DNA of 64,000 nt, taken from NCBI RefSeq assembly GCF_026339935.1, contig NZ_JAPEPX010000001.1, positions 6,041,501 to 6,105,500 of the forward strand. Direction: 5' to 3'. Source of the DNA: Streptomyces sp. NBC_01551 (GTDB taxonomy: Bacteria; Actinomycetota; Actinomycetes; Streptomycetales; Streptomycetaceae). Positions 18,708 through 27,279 of this stretch are shown here, in pieces. Below the pieces are notes generated by a model. That model saw only the letters and a list, made by a program, of their open reading frames with translations, made no database searches and was not told the origin of the DNA. The translations under genes were made by a program, and so were the position numbers. The number at the start of each line of letters is the position of its first letter. Position 1 is the first letter of the stretch.

Positions 18708-20255
18708 ATGACGGATGCGGATGCGGATGCGGTGGATTCGGCGGACGCGGCGGACGCGGCGGGTGTGGCGGGTGTGGCGGGCGTGCGGTGTCTGGTCACC
18801 GGGGCCACCGGATACATCGGAGGACGGCTGGTGCCCGAGCTCCTCGACGCCGGGCACCGCGTCCGGTGCCTGGCCCGGTCCCCGGAAAAGCTGCGCGACC
18901 ACCCCTGGGCCGGGCGCGCCGAGGTCGTGCGCGGCGACGCGAACGACGCGGAATCCGTCGCGGCCGCCATGCGGGGCATCGACGTCGCGTACTACCTCGT
19001 CCACGCGCTGGGCGGCGGACCCCGCTTCGAGGAGCGCGACCGCTCCGCCGCCCGGATCTTCGCCGAGCAGGCCGCCGCGGCCGGGGTCCGGCGCATCGTC
19101 TACCTCGGCGGGCTCACCCCGGCCGGGATCCCGGTCCGGGAGCTGTCCCCGCACCTGCGCTCCCGCGCCGAGGTAGGGGAGATCCTGCTCGCCTCGCAGG
19201 TGCCCGCCACCGTGCTGCGCGCCGCCGTCATCATCGGCTCCGGCTCGGCCTCGTTCGAGATGCTGCGCTACCTGACCGAGCGTCTGCCCGTCATGGTCAC
19301 GCCGAGCTGGGTCGGCACCCGCTGCCAGCCGATCGCGGTGCGCGACGTGCTGCGCTACCTCGTCGGCAGCGCCGCCATGCCGCCCGAGGTGAACCGGGCC
19401 TTCGACATCTGTGGCCCGGACGTGGTCACGTACGAGGAGATGATGCGCCGCTACGCCGCCGTGGCGGACCTGCCCAAGCGGCTCATCCTGCGGGTCCCGA
19501 TGCTCACCCCGGGGCTGTCCAGCCACTGGATCGGCCTGGTCACGCCGGTGCCGAGGGCGCTGGCGCGGCCGCTCGCGGAATCCCTGCGGCACGAAGTGGT
19601 CTGCGGTGAGCACGACATCGCCCACCACGTGCCGGACCCGCCGGGGGCGCCGATCGGCTTCGACGAGGCGCTCGCGCTGGCGCTGCGGCGGGTGCGCGAC
19701 GCCCGGGTGACCACGCGGTGGTCCTCGGCGTCGGTGCCGGGCGCGCCGAGCGATCCGCTGCCGACGGACCCCGACTGGGCGGGCGGCAGCCTGTACACCG
19801 ACCGGCGGGAGATCGACGTGGACGCGCCGCCCGACGCGCTGTGGCGGGTGGTCGAGGGCATCGGCGGCGAGAACGGCTGGTACTCGTTCCCGCTGGCCTG
19901 GGCGGTACGGGGCTGGCTCGACCGGCTCGTCGGCGGCGTCGGCATCCGCCGCGGCCGGCGGGACGCGGCGCGGCTGCGGGTCGGGGACTCGCTGGACTTC
20001 TGGCGGGTGGAGGAGATCGAACCGGGACGGCTGCTGCGGCTGCGCGCGGAGATGCGGCTGCCGGGGCTGGCGTGGCTGGAACTGCGCGCGGAGCCGGTGG
20101 CCGGGGACGGGCGCCGCTCGCGCTACCGCCAGCGGGCGGTGTTCCACCCGCGCGGGCTCCTGGGACACCTCTACTGGTGGAGCGTGTCCCCCTTCCACGC
20201 GGTGGTCTTCGGAGGCATGGCCCGCAACATCGCCCACGCCGCCGAAGACAGCTAG
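18708..20255 (+). CDS. NAD(P)-binding SDR-like protein fused to a DUF2867/SRPBCC-type domain
   Basis: 515 residues. After a low-complexity Asp/Ala/Gly/Val leader comes an extended-SDR Rossmann fold, VTGATGYIGGRLVPELL, with NmrA-like architecture and an YLGGLTPAG segment in place of a classical YxxxK catalytic pair. The C-terminal 150 residues (from about EIDVDAPPDALWRVV) fit the DUF2867 SRPBCC-like domain that commonly follows this fold in actinobacteria. The ATG at 18708 has GGAGA upstream; an in-frame start at 18657 has no ribosome site. Reaction unknown. Divergent from the Lrp gene. Confidence 0.85.
   Translation: MTDADADAVDSADAADAAGVAGVAGVRCLVTGATGYIGGRLVPELLDAGHRVRCLARSPEKLRDHPWAGRAEVVRGDANDAESVAAAMRGIDVAYYLVHALGGGPRFEERDRSAARIFAEQAAAAGVRRIVYLGGLTPAGIPVRELSPHLRSRAEVGEILLASQVPATVLRAAVIIGSGSASFEMLRYLTERLPVMVTPSWVGTRCQPIAVRDVLRYLVGSAAMPPEVNRAFDICGPDVVTYEEMMRRYAAVADLPKRLILRVPMLTPGLSSHWIGLVTPVPRALARPLAESLRHEVVCGEHDIAHHVPDPPGAPIGFDEALALALRRVRDARVTTRWSSASVPGAPSDPLPTDPDWAGGSLYTDRREIDVDAPPDALWRVVEGIGGENGWYSFPLAWAVRGWLDRLVGGVGIRRGRRDAARLRVGDSLDFWRVEEIEPGRLLRLRAEMRLPGLAWLELRAEPVAGDGRRSRYRQRAVFHPRGLLGHLYWWSVSPFHAVVFGGMARNIAHAAEDS
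18711..18790 (+). repeat. Six-base-periodic low-complexity repeats in a gene start
   Basis: The start of the SDR gene is built from GATGCG, GGACGC and GGGTGT-type units repeated two to three times each, coding Asp-Ala, Ala-Asp and Gly-Val dipeptides. It looks like a slippage-prone in-frame microsatellite. Confidence 0.6.
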
Positions 20256-20543
20256 TGCCGCGCCCGCCGTGGTCGTACGCGCGAAGGCGCGGCGGATCCG
20301 AGGGCCCGGCGCGCGCCGCCCACCGCCGTACGGCACATCCGCGCGGCGGCGCCCACGAGCCCGGCGGTCCGCGGGCCGCGGGAATCCGGGCTTACTCCGG
20401 CCCGGCCGCCTCCGCCGGGTGGGGGCAGGCTGGGGACCGGCGGAGGGCGGGTTCGAGGAGCGGGGGCGATACCGCATCCGGGGGGAGGGCGGGGGGTGAA
20501 GTAGCCGGTGACAGACGTTTTCCGAGACGCGGAGCCAGAGCAC

Positions 20544-21920
20544 ATGAACATCGCGGTGGTCCTGTACACCTCCGACCTGCGCCTGCACGACCATCCGCCG
20601 TTGCGTGCGGCGCTGTCCTCCTGCGACCAGGTCGTGCCGCTGTTCGTCCGCGACCGGGGCGTCGAGGCCGCCGGATTCGCCGCGCCCAACCGGCGGGCGT
20701 TCCTCGCGGACTGCCTCGCCGACCTCGACGCCGGGCTCCGCGAGCGCGGCGGGCGGCTGGTGGTGCGCTCCGGGGACGTCGTCGCCGAGGTCTGCGCCCT
20801 CGTCCAGGAGGCCGACGCCGACGAGGTGCACATGGCCGCCGGGGTCAGCGCGTACGCCCATGCCCGCGAGGAACGGCTGCGCGTCGCCCTGGAGGCGGAG
20901 GGCCGGCGGCTGTACGTGCACGACATGGTGGTCACGGCGGTGGCCCCGGGAGCGGTGACCCCGGCCGGGGGGTCCGACCACTTCGCCGTGTTCACCCCGT
21001 ACTTCCGCCGCTGGGCGGAACTGCCCCCGCGGGCCGTGGCGGCCGCGCCCCGCGCCGTGAGGGTGCCCGCCGGGCTCGGCTCAGAGCCGCTGCCCGCCCG
21101 CGCCGACGTCTCCGGGACCTCCCCGGGGCTGGCCCGCGGCGGCGAGGGCGAGGCCCGCCGGATGCTGACGCGCTGGCTGCGCGGCGGCCTCGCCGCGTAC
21201 GAGGACACCCACGACGACCTCGCCGGCGACGCCACCTCCCACCTCTCCCCGCACTTCCACTTCGGCACCCTCTCGCCCGTCGAGGCCGTCGCCCGCGCCC
21301 GCTCCGCCGGCGGCCCCGGCGCCGACGCCTTCGTCCGGCAGCTGTGCTGGCGCGACTTCCACCACCAGGTGCTCGCCGCCCGGCCCGAGACCGCCGGCGC
21401 CGACTACCGCGGCCGCCAGGACCGCTGGCGCACCGGCAGGGCCGCCGAGGAGGAGACCGAGGCCTGGAAGGAGGGCCGCACCGGCTACCCCGTGGTCGAC
21501 GCGGCCATGCGCCAGCTCCGCCACGAGGGCTGGATGCACAACCGGGGCCGGCTGCTCACCGCCAGTTTCCTGACCAAGACCCTGTACGTGGACTGGCGGA
21601 CCGGGGCCGCCCACTTCCTGGACCTGCTCGTGGACGGCGACCTCGCCAACAACCAGCTCAACTGGCAGTGGGTGGCCGGCACGGGCACCGACACCCGGCC
21701 CAACCGGGTGCTCAACCCCGTCCGCCAGAGCCTGAGCCACGACCCCGACGGCCGGTACGTGCACCGCTGGGTGCCGGAGCTGGCCGGGCTCGCCGCGCCG
21801 TACGTCCACGAGCCGTGGCGGCTGCCGCCCGAGGAGCGCGCCCGGTACGACTATCCGGAGCGACTGGTGCAACTCACCGACGGGCTGGAGCGGTTCAGGC
21901 GGGGCCGGGGGGTCGAATGA
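20544..21920 (+). CDS. phr: Deoxyribodipyrimidine photolyase (cryptochrome/photolyase family)
   Basis: 458 residues. N-terminal Rossmann-like antenna domain (VLYTSDLRLHDHPPL) and C-terminal FAD domain with family hallmarks: SHLSPHFHFGTLSP, FVRQLCWRDFHHQ, GRTGYPVVDAAMRQL, GWMHNRGR and LANNQLNWQWVAGTGTD. It repairs UV-induced cyclobutane pyrimidine dimers using blue light. The ATG at 20544 follows GCGGAG; an in-frame GTG at 20508 is possible. Its stop is close to the MerR gene, which is the likely light-dependent regulator. The 288 bp upstream are GC-rich, and I recognise no certain promoter there. Confidence 0.95.
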   Translation: MNIAVVLYTSDLRLHDHPPLRAALSSCDQVVPLFVRDRGVEAAGFAAPNRRAFLADCLADLDAGLRERGGRLVVRSGDVVAEVCALVQEADADEVHMAAGVSAYAHAREERLRVALEAEGRRLYVHDMVVTAVAPGAVTPAGGSDHFAVFTPYFRRWAELPPRAVAAAPRAVRVPAGLGSEPLPARADVSGTSPGLARGGEGEARRMLTRWLRGGLAAYEDTHDDLAGDATSHLSPHFHFGTLSPVEAVARARSAGGPGADAFVRQLCWRDFHHQVLAARPETAGADYRGRQDRWRTGRAAEEETEAWKEGRTGYPVVDAAMRQLRHEGWMHNRGRLLTASFLTKTLYVDWRTGAAHFLDLLVDGDLANNQLNWQWVAGTGTDTRPNRVLNPVRQSLSHDPDGRYVHRWVPELAGLAAPYVHEPWRLPPEERARYDYPERLVQLTDGLERFRRGRGVE

Positions 21921-21972
21921 GCCCGCGTTCGCTCCTCCGGGTGATCCACCGTCGCGCGCCCGGCCCGCGCCC

Positions 21973-21978
21973 TATCGT
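21973..21978 (+). promoter_or_regulatory. -10 box TATCGT of the MerR gene, probable leaderless start
   Basis: TATCGT lies seven bases before the ATG at 21986, inside the gap after the photolyase stop. It suggests the regulator has its own transcript in addition to read-through. Confidence 0.45.
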
Positions 21979-21985
21979 GGGCCGG

Positions 21986-23044
21986 ATGGACCGCCGGACG
22001 CCCGAAACCCCGCAGGACGCCCCCGCCGCGGCGCTGAGCACCGGCGCCGTCGCCCGCCGGCTCGGGGTGTCGCCCACCACGCTGCGTTCCTGGGAGCGCC
22101 GGTACGCCATCGGCCCGCAGTGGCGTGAGGACGGGCGCCACCGCAGGTGGACCCCCGAGGACATCGCCCGGCTGGAGCTGATGTGCCGGCTCACCGGGCA
22201 AGGCGTGCCGACGGCCGAGGCGGCGAGGGTCGCGCGGGACGGAGAACCGGCCGCCCGCGCCGCCGGGCGGCCCGCGACCGCGACGCCGCCCGCGAACGAC
22301 GGCCTCCCGCTGGGAAAGGTCCGCCCGGAGTGCCGAGGGCTCGCACGGGCAGCCGTACGACTGGACGCACCGGCCGTGCGGGAACTGCTCGACACCGCCC
22401 TTGCGGAACACGGGCTGGTCACCGCCTGGGAGGAGGTCATCGCGCCGACCCTGCACGCCGTCGGCCGCAAGTGGGCCTCGGCGGGGGAGCGTTACGTCGA
22501 GGTGGAGCACCTGCTGTCCTGGCAGGTCTCCTCCGTGCTGCACCGGGTCCGGCCCGCGCCCCGCACGGCGGGGGTGCCGCCCGTGCTGCTCGCCTGCGTT
22601 CCCGACGAGCAGCACAGCCTGCCCATCGAGGCGTTGGCCGCCGCGCTGGGTGAACACGCCCTCCCGGTACGGATGTTCGGTGCGGCCCTGCCCCCCGAGG
22701 CGCTGCACGACGCGGTGCGGCGGACGGGCCCGCGGGCCGTGGTGCTGTGGGCGCAGTCCCGGACCACCGCCGACCGCGCCCTCGCCCGCTCGGTTGCGGG
22801 CATCGAGTGGGGGCTGCGCGGCGCGCGCGAACGCTCGGCCCTGTTCCTGGCGGGACCCGGCTGGACCGGGCGCGCGCCCGCGGCGCACACCGGGCGGCTG
22901 TACGGGTTGCGGTCGGGGCTCGACGTCATCGCGGCGCTGGCGGGTGCGGGTGCGGGTGCGGGTGCGGGGGCGGCGGCGGCGGGCGCCGGTCCGGCTCCAG
23001 GGTCTGCCGGAGCGCGCCGAGCGCCCGCCGCATGTGGCTCTTGA
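21986..23044 (+). CDS. MerR family regulator with B12-binding-type sensor domain (LitR/CarH-like)
   Basis: 352 residues. MerR winged helix at residues 16-85 (LSTGAVARRLGVSPTTLRSW; RYAIGPQWREDGRHRRWT). The rest has the CarH/LitR plan: a four-helix bundle with W163 and E174-H175 (the W...EH motif that cups the upper face of adenosylcobalamin), then a Rossmann-like cobalamin domain with His210 in DEQHSLP where family members have ExHxxG. The His needed for cobalt is present, but the following Gly is Pro. In CarH-type proteins light breaks the adenosyl-cobalt bond and releases DNA, switching on photoprotection genes. Next to photolyase and an ECF sigma gene this fits well. An alternative ATG at 21917 overlaps the photolyase stop (ATGA). 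The tail is an Ala-Gly repeat. Confidence 0.85.
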   Translation: MDRRTPETPQDAPAAALSTGAVARRLGVSPTTLRSWERRYAIGPQWREDGRHRRWTPEDIARLELMCRLTGQGVPTAEAARVARDGEPAARAAGRPATATPPANDGLPLGKVRPECRGLARAAVRLDAPAVRELLDTALAEHGLVTAWEEVIAPTLHAVGRKWASAGERYVEVEHLLSWQVSSVLHRVRPAPRTAGVPPVLLACVPDEQHSLPIEALAAALGEHALPVRMFGAALPPEALHDAVRRTGPRAVVLWAQSRTTADRALARSVAGIEWGLRGARERSALFLAGPGWTGRAPAAHTGRLYGLRSGLDVIAALAGAGAGAGAGAAAAGAGPAPGSAGARRAPAACGS

Positions 23045-23672
23045 CGGTGCCCAGCGGCAGGCCGGTGCGGTCCGCGATCTGGGTCTGGGTCAGGTCCCCG
23101 TAGAAGGCGAGGCACAGCACCCGCCGCTGCGGCGAGGGCAGTCGGGCCAGCTCACCGAGGAGCAGCAGCCGGTCCAGGGCCTGGTCCGGGCCGGGGCCGG
23201 GGTGCGAGAGGGCTTCGAGGTGGCGGGCGGCCGCCTCGGCCGCGGCCTCGGCCGCGCGGATCCGCCGGGTTCGGGCCTCCAGGGCGTCGGCCACCTTGTG
23301 GCGGGTGATCCCGCTCAGCCACGCGGCGAGCCCGCCCGGCGCGGCGTCCGGCCGGTAGCCGCGCCGGCCGCGCCAGGCCGCGAGGAACACCTGCTGGGTG
23401 ACGTCCTCGGCCTCCCGCTCGTCGCCGAGCGCCCGCCAGGCGAGGGCGTGCACGAGCGGCGCCCACCGCCGGTACACGGCGTCCACACAGGCCGCGTCAC
23501 CGTGCGCGAACCCGGCCGCGAGGCGGTGATCGCGCCGCGGGTCGGGCTGTGGGGCGGGCCGTGCCTCGCGCCGCGGGTCGAGGGCCCGGGCCGCCGGCCC
23601 CTGGTCCGGCCCCGGGTGCGGCCCCTGGGCATGCGGTAGCTCGCGCCCCGCGGCGCGGTCTGCGTGGTCCAT
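22926..23672 (-). CDS. ECF-type RNA polymerase sigma factor
   Basis: 248 residues from the ATG at 23672 (an upstream TTG at 23708 is less likely). Region 2 is seen in VYRRWAPLVHALAWRALG and EAEDVTQQVFLAAW, and region 4 in LPSPQRRVLCLAFYGDLTQ followed by QIADRTGLPLGTVKSHMRRA. No anti-sigma gene is adjacent. It converges on the MerR regulator and overlaps its 3' end by 119 bp. Actinobacterial LitR regulators are classically paired with a light-induced ECF sigma factor (LitS), so a LitS-like role is my inference. The C-terminal tail is Pro-His repeats, absent from typical family members. Confidence 0.9.
   Translation of the reverse strand: MDHADRAAGRELPHAQGPHPGPDQGPAARALDPRREARPAPQPDPRRDHRLAAGFAHGDAACVDAVYRRWAPLVHALAWRALGDEREAEDVTQQVFLAAWRGRRGYRPDAAPGGLAAWLSGITRHKVADALEARTRRIRAAEAAAEAAARHLEALSHPGPGPDQALDRLLLLGELARLPSPQRRVLCLAFYGDLTQTQIADRTGLPLGTVKSHMRRALGALRQTLEPDRRPPPPPPHPHPHPHPPAPR
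22941..22970. repeat. Hexanucleotide tandem repeat translated on both strands
   Basis: Five CGGGTG-type hexamers (last one degenerate) lie in the overlap of two convergent genes. The plus strand reads them as Ala-Gly in the MerR tail, the minus strand as Pro-His in the sigma factor tail. Any change in copy number alters both proteins at once, in frame. Confidence 0.8.
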
Positions 23673-23762
23673 GGCGTGAGCGTCGCGAGCCGCGGGGTGC
23701 CGGGACAACGCGCAGCGTTTGCGCAGCGGTTCAGGGGGCCAGGGGGCCAGGAGGTCAGCGGG

Positions 23763-24499
23763 TCAGCGGGCCACGGGATGGTCCGGCGGGGCGGAGCCCG
23801 TGTACAGGCGGGGCTGGGTCAGGTACGTCGTGGCCACCGCCAGGACCAGTACGGCCGGCGCGAGCAGCAGCCACGTCACCGGCCACCCGGTCCGCACCAG
23901 CAGGGCCCCCGCCAGCCCGCCCGTGAACATCGCCAGCACCGCCAGCGCCCGCAGCTCCCACGCCGTCGTGCCGTACCCGAACGCGCTGTCCTGTCCCAGC
24001 GCCGAACCCCGAAGAAGGCGGTCATGGACCGGGTGACCAGCGTGGTCGGCACCCCCGGAAGGTTCACCCGCATGCTGGTGACGTTGCGGAACCCCATCGC
24101 CACCGCCAGGATCGCCGCCACCGCCAGGTGCCGGACGGTCGGGGATCCGTAGTGCGGCGCGACACCCCAGCCGGCGCCCGCCGCGGCCAGGATCAGCGTG
24201 CCCTCGACGAGCAGCCCGATGACGAACCACCGCCGCCCCCGCGCCTCGGTGGCGGACTCCAGCCGGGCCGCGCAGACCGCCCCGGCGGCGAAGGAGGCCA
24301 GCGAGACCGCGGGCGCCAGCGCCGGCAGGTTCCCCTCGACGGCCGCCCCGAAGGCGAGGTACAGCACGTTGCCCGTCTGCATCGCGGTGAACACCGGCCC
24401 GAGGGCGAGCAGGCTGACCGCCTCGATCATCCCCGTGGCCGTGGTCAGCACCAGCATCAGCGCGGCCAGTCGCGTCCGCTCCGCCCGCTCGGCCACCAC
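23763..24499 (-). pseudogene. DUF1275 (YoaK-like) membrane protein, broken by a frameshift
   Basis: The first about 165 codons from the GTG at 24499 match DUF1275: MIEAVSLLALGPVFTAMQTGNV, several membrane helices, RNVTSMRVNLPG and TTLVTRSMTAFFG. The family then continues in another frame with SALGQDSAFGYGTTAWELRA and two more helices, to a stop at 23763. The switch is at about 24007-24014, in GGGGTTCGGCG: adding one base would restore GGG-GAT-TCG (FFG-D-SALGQ). This is either a real -1 deletion or a sequencing error in a G-run. The intact protein would be an about 245-residue inner-membrane protein of unknown function. It lies one base after the stop of the next gene, so they form an operon. 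Confidence 0.8.
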
Positions 24500-24500
24500 C

Positions 24501-24995
24501 TCAGCCCGACTCCGCGGACCGGCCCTCGCCGGCCATGAACCGCCACACCAGGGCGTGCCCCAGCACCACCAGCAGGATCAGCAGCAGGGCCTCGGCCTGG
24601 ATCGGGCGCAGGTTCACCACGTCCGCGATCTCGGGCGCCACGCCCACCACCGCGACCAGCGCGTACAGCACGGCCACCGCGATCCGGTGCCATCCCAGGC
24701 CGGATCCGCCGCCCTCGGCGCGCTCCCGGGTCAGCAGCCGCAGCGTGGACGCGCACCCGACGACGGCGGCCACGACGAACCCGGTCCGCCAGATCCCGGG
24801 CTGCTCGGTGCCACCCACCTGGGCGAACAGGCCCATCAGCGCGGGCAGCAGGAACGACAGGTAGATCCCGCCGACCACCCGCCGCAGGGCGGGTGCGCGC
24901 AGCCACTCCGGATGGCTCTGCACCACGTTCCACCAGAGCCCGACCAGGGTGAAGCAGGTGGCGGCGAACAGGGCGTAGAACGTGCTCACATCCAT
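24501..24995 (-). CDS. Small four-helix membrane protein, function unknown
   Basis: 164 residues from the ATG at 24995 (a GTG six codons upstream is also possible). Four hydrophobic segments: STFYALFAATCFTLVGLWW, GGIYLSFLLPALMGLFA, TGFVVAAVVGCASTLRLL and a C-terminal pair (AVLYALVAVVGVAPEIAD, ALLLILLVVLGHALVWRF). No catalytic motif. Directly upstream of the broken DUF1275 gene with one base between, so they probably worked together. I cannot assign a function. Confidence 0.75.
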   Translation of the reverse strand: MDVSTFYALFAATCFTLVGLWWNVVQSHPEWLRAPALRRVVGGIYLSFLLPALMGLFAQVGGTEQPGIWRTGFVVAAVVGCASTLRLLTRERAEGGGSGLGWHRIAVAVLYALVAVVGVAPEIADVVNLRPIQAEALLLILLVVLGHALVWRFMAGEGRSAESG

Positions 24996-25053
24996 GACGC
25001 CCGACAGTGACACGCCGGTCCGGGGTCCTTCGGCAGCGACATGCCGGAGGGCT

Positions 25054-25059
25054 TATGGT
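25054..25059 (+). promoter_or_regulatory. -10 box TATGGT of a probable leaderless transcript
   Basis: TATGGT, six bases, then the GTG start at 25066. No ribosome-binding site lies in between. Confidence 0.5.
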
Positions 25060-25065
25060 CCGAAC

Positions 25066-25659
25066 GTGAGCGACCTGCTGCTGGTGAGGCACGGCGAGAC
25101 GGAATGGAGCGCCAACGGGCGCCACACCGGGCTCACCGACGTGCCGCTGACCCCGAACGGCGTAGAAGAGGCCATCTCGCTGGCTCCCTACTTCCAGGAC
25201 CGGAACCCGGCACTGGTTCTGACCAGCCCGCTGCGCCGGGCCGTGGTCACGGCCCGGCTCGCCGGACTCCCCGGCGGCATCACCGACCCCGACCTGTGCG
25301 AGTGGGACTACGGCGGCTACGAGGGCATCACCACCGCGGAGATCCGGCGCACCCGGCCGCACTGGTCCCTGTGGACCGACGGCGTCCCGCCCGGCGACGC
25401 CGAGCACCCCGGCGAGAACGCCGCCCAGGTCGGCGCCCGCGCGGACCGGGCCCTGGCGCGGGTGGCGCCGGTGCTGCGCGCGGACGGGGGCGACGCCGTC
25501 GTCGTGGCGCACGGGCACTTCCTGCGCGTCCTGACCGCCCGCTACCTGGGGCTGGCGCCCGAGAACGGCCGGCTGTTCCTGCTGCGCACCGGCACGGTCA
25601 GCCTGCTGTCCACCGAGCACGGGCTCCCGGTCATCGCGGGCTGGAACACCCACCCCTGA
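25066..25659 (+). CDS. Histidine phosphatase family protein (phosphoglycerate mutase-like)
   Basis: 197 residues. N-terminal RHG motif LLLVRHGETEWS with the phospho-accepting His, second conserved Arg in SPLRRAVVTARLAG, Glu in CEWDYGGYEG and the second catalytic His in VVAHGHFLRVL. This is a cofactor-type phosphatase rather than a glycolytic mutase, judging from its small size. Substrate unknown. The GTG at 25066 directly precedes SDLLLVRHGE, and the gene looks leaderless. Confidence 0.92.
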   Translation: MSDLLLVRHGETEWSANGRHTGLTDVPLTPNGVEEAISLAPYFQDRNPALVLTSPLRRAVVTARLAGLPGGITDPDLCEWDYGGYEGITTAEIRRTRPHWSLWTDGVPPGDAEHPGENAAQVGARADRALARVAPVLRADGGDAVVVAHGHFLRVLTARYLGLAPENGRLFLLRTGTVSLLSTEHGLPVIAGWNTHP

Positions 25660-25743
25660 GCCGCCCGGCCGCCCGGAGCACCGTGTCACCACACCGCCGG
25701 ATCCTGAATCGCGCGCGGCCCCCGGCTGCGTGAGGATGCGTAC

Positions 25744-27255
25744 ATGGCCCACGACGGAGCCGGTGGCGGACCGGAGAGCACGATCGCGACGGACCCGGGG
25801 CTGAAGGCCAACGCGATCGGGTTCCTCGACGCACTCGTCATCGGCCTGAACTCCACCTCGCCCGCCTATTCGCTGGCCGCCGTCATCGGCCCGATCGTGG
25901 CGCTGGCCGGGATCTACGCGCCGGGCGTGATGCTGGCGTCGTTCGTGCCGATGCTGCTGATCGCCGCCGCCTTCTACTACCTCAACAAAGTCGACCAGGA
26001 CTGCGGGACGACCTTCTCGTGGGTGACGCGGGCCATGGGCCCCTGGGCGGGCTGGCTCGGCGGCTGGGCGATCGCGATGACCGGCGTCCTGGTCATCGGC
26101 TCGCTGGCCGACGTCGCCGTCCACTTCGGGCTGCTCGCCGCCGGACTGGACGACCTGGCCGCCAACGCGTGGATCCGGCAGTCCCTCACCGTCGTGGTGA
26201 TCCTGGCCATGACCGCCATCTGCGTGATCGGCACCGAACTGTCGGCCCACCTCCAGGACGTCCTGATCCTCGCCCAGGTGTTCTTCCTGCTGGCCTTCGC
26301 CGTGGTCGCCCTCTACCGCGTGTACGCGGACACCGGCACGCTCGACTCCATCGAACCGTCCATCACCTGGCTCAACCCCTTCGGCGCGGGTGGCTCCGCC
26401 CTCACCGGCGGGCTGCTGCTCGGCGTGTTCATCTACTGGGGCTGGGAGTCCGCGGTGAACCTCACCGAGGAGGTGGAGAACTCCGCCACCGCGCCGGGCA
26501 AGGCCGGCATCTGGTCGACCGTGGTGCTGCTGGTGACCTACGTGTCCGTCGGCTACGCCGTCGTCGCGTACGCCGGGATCGAGTACCTCTCCGCCAACGC
26601 GGGCGAGGAGGAGGCCATCTTCGCCGTGCTCGCCCACGAGGTGATGGGCGGCTGGGACTGGATGGTGCTCCTCGCCGTCTGCACCTCCGCGCTCGCCTCC
26701 ACCCAGACCACCATCATCCCGGCCTCCCGCACGGCCCTGTCGATGGCCCGCCGGCACGCGCTGCCGCCGCCGCTCGCGCACATCCACCCGCGGTTCCGGA
26801 CCCCGGACGTGAGCACCTGGTGGGTCGCCGGCATCGCCATCGCCTGGTACCTCGTCGTGAACCAGATCAGCGAGAACGCCCTCCTGGACTCGCTGACCGC
26901 GCTCTCCCTGCTCATCGCCTTCTACTACGCGCTCACCGGCCTGGCCTGCGTGATCTACTACCGCCGCCACCTGTTCGAGAGCCTGCACAACTTCCTGCTG
27001 ATCGGGCTCGGGCCGCTGGTCGGCGCCGGCCTGCTGACCTGGCTGCTGGTGGAGTCGGTCAACGACATGTCCAACCCGGAGAACTCGGCCGGCGGGATCT
27101 CCTGGTTCGGGCTCGGCCCGCCGCTGGTCATCGGGATCGGGATCGCGGTCCTCGGCGTGCTGATCATGTGCTTCTGGCGGGTCCGGGACGGCAGGTTCTG
27201 GCTGGAGCGCCGCAGCGTCGCCGACCCGGACCTCGTCCACGGCAGGAAGTCCTGA
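25744..27255 (+). CDS. APC superfamily amino acid/amine permease
   Basis: 503 residues, about 12 membrane helices. The first helix carries the APC signature region GLNSTSPAYSLAAVIGPIV, with the unwound Ser/Gly-rich segment used for substrate binding. Further helices follow, including CGTTFSWVTRAMGPWAGWLGGW and FIYWGWESAVNLTEEVEN. The C terminus ends with charged residues. Probably a proton-coupled importer of an amino acid or polyamine. A GAGGAT box lies six bases before the ATG. The universal stress gene follows after 24 bp and is probably co-transcribed. Confidence 0.9.
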   Translation: MAHDGAGGGPESTIATDPGLKANAIGFLDALVIGLNSTSPAYSLAAVIGPIVALAGIYAPGVMLASFVPMLLIAAAFYYLNKVDQDCGTTFSWVTRAMGPWAGWLGGWAIAMTGVLVIGSLADVAVHFGLLAAGLDDLAANAWIRQSLTVVVILAMTAICVIGTELSAHLQDVLILAQVFFLLAFAVVALYRVYADTGTLDSIEPSITWLNPFGAGGSALTGGLLLGVFIYWGWESAVNLTEEVENSATAPGKAGIWSTVVLLVTYVSVGYAVVAYAGIEYLSANAGEEEAIFAVLAHEVMGGWDWMVLLAVCTSALASTQTTIIPASRTALSMARRHALPPPLAHIHPRFRTPDVSTWWVAGIAIAWYLVVNQISENALLDSLTALSLLIAFYYALTGLACVIYYRRHLFESLHNFLLIGLGPLVGAGLLTWLLVESVNDMSNPENSAGGISWFGLGPPLVIGIGIAVLGVLIMCFWRVRDGRFWLERRSVADPDLVHGRKS

Positions 27256-27279
27256 ACACCCCCCGGTAAGGAGCCCCCG

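Noticed and set aside
20256..20543. LitR/ECF-type promoter ahead of photolyase
   Set aside because: I found no repeat or box pair that stands out from the GC-rich background, so none is annotated.
22941..22970. Short direct repeats considered as CRISPR-like
   Set aside because: Contiguous hexamers without spacers, lying within coding sequence.
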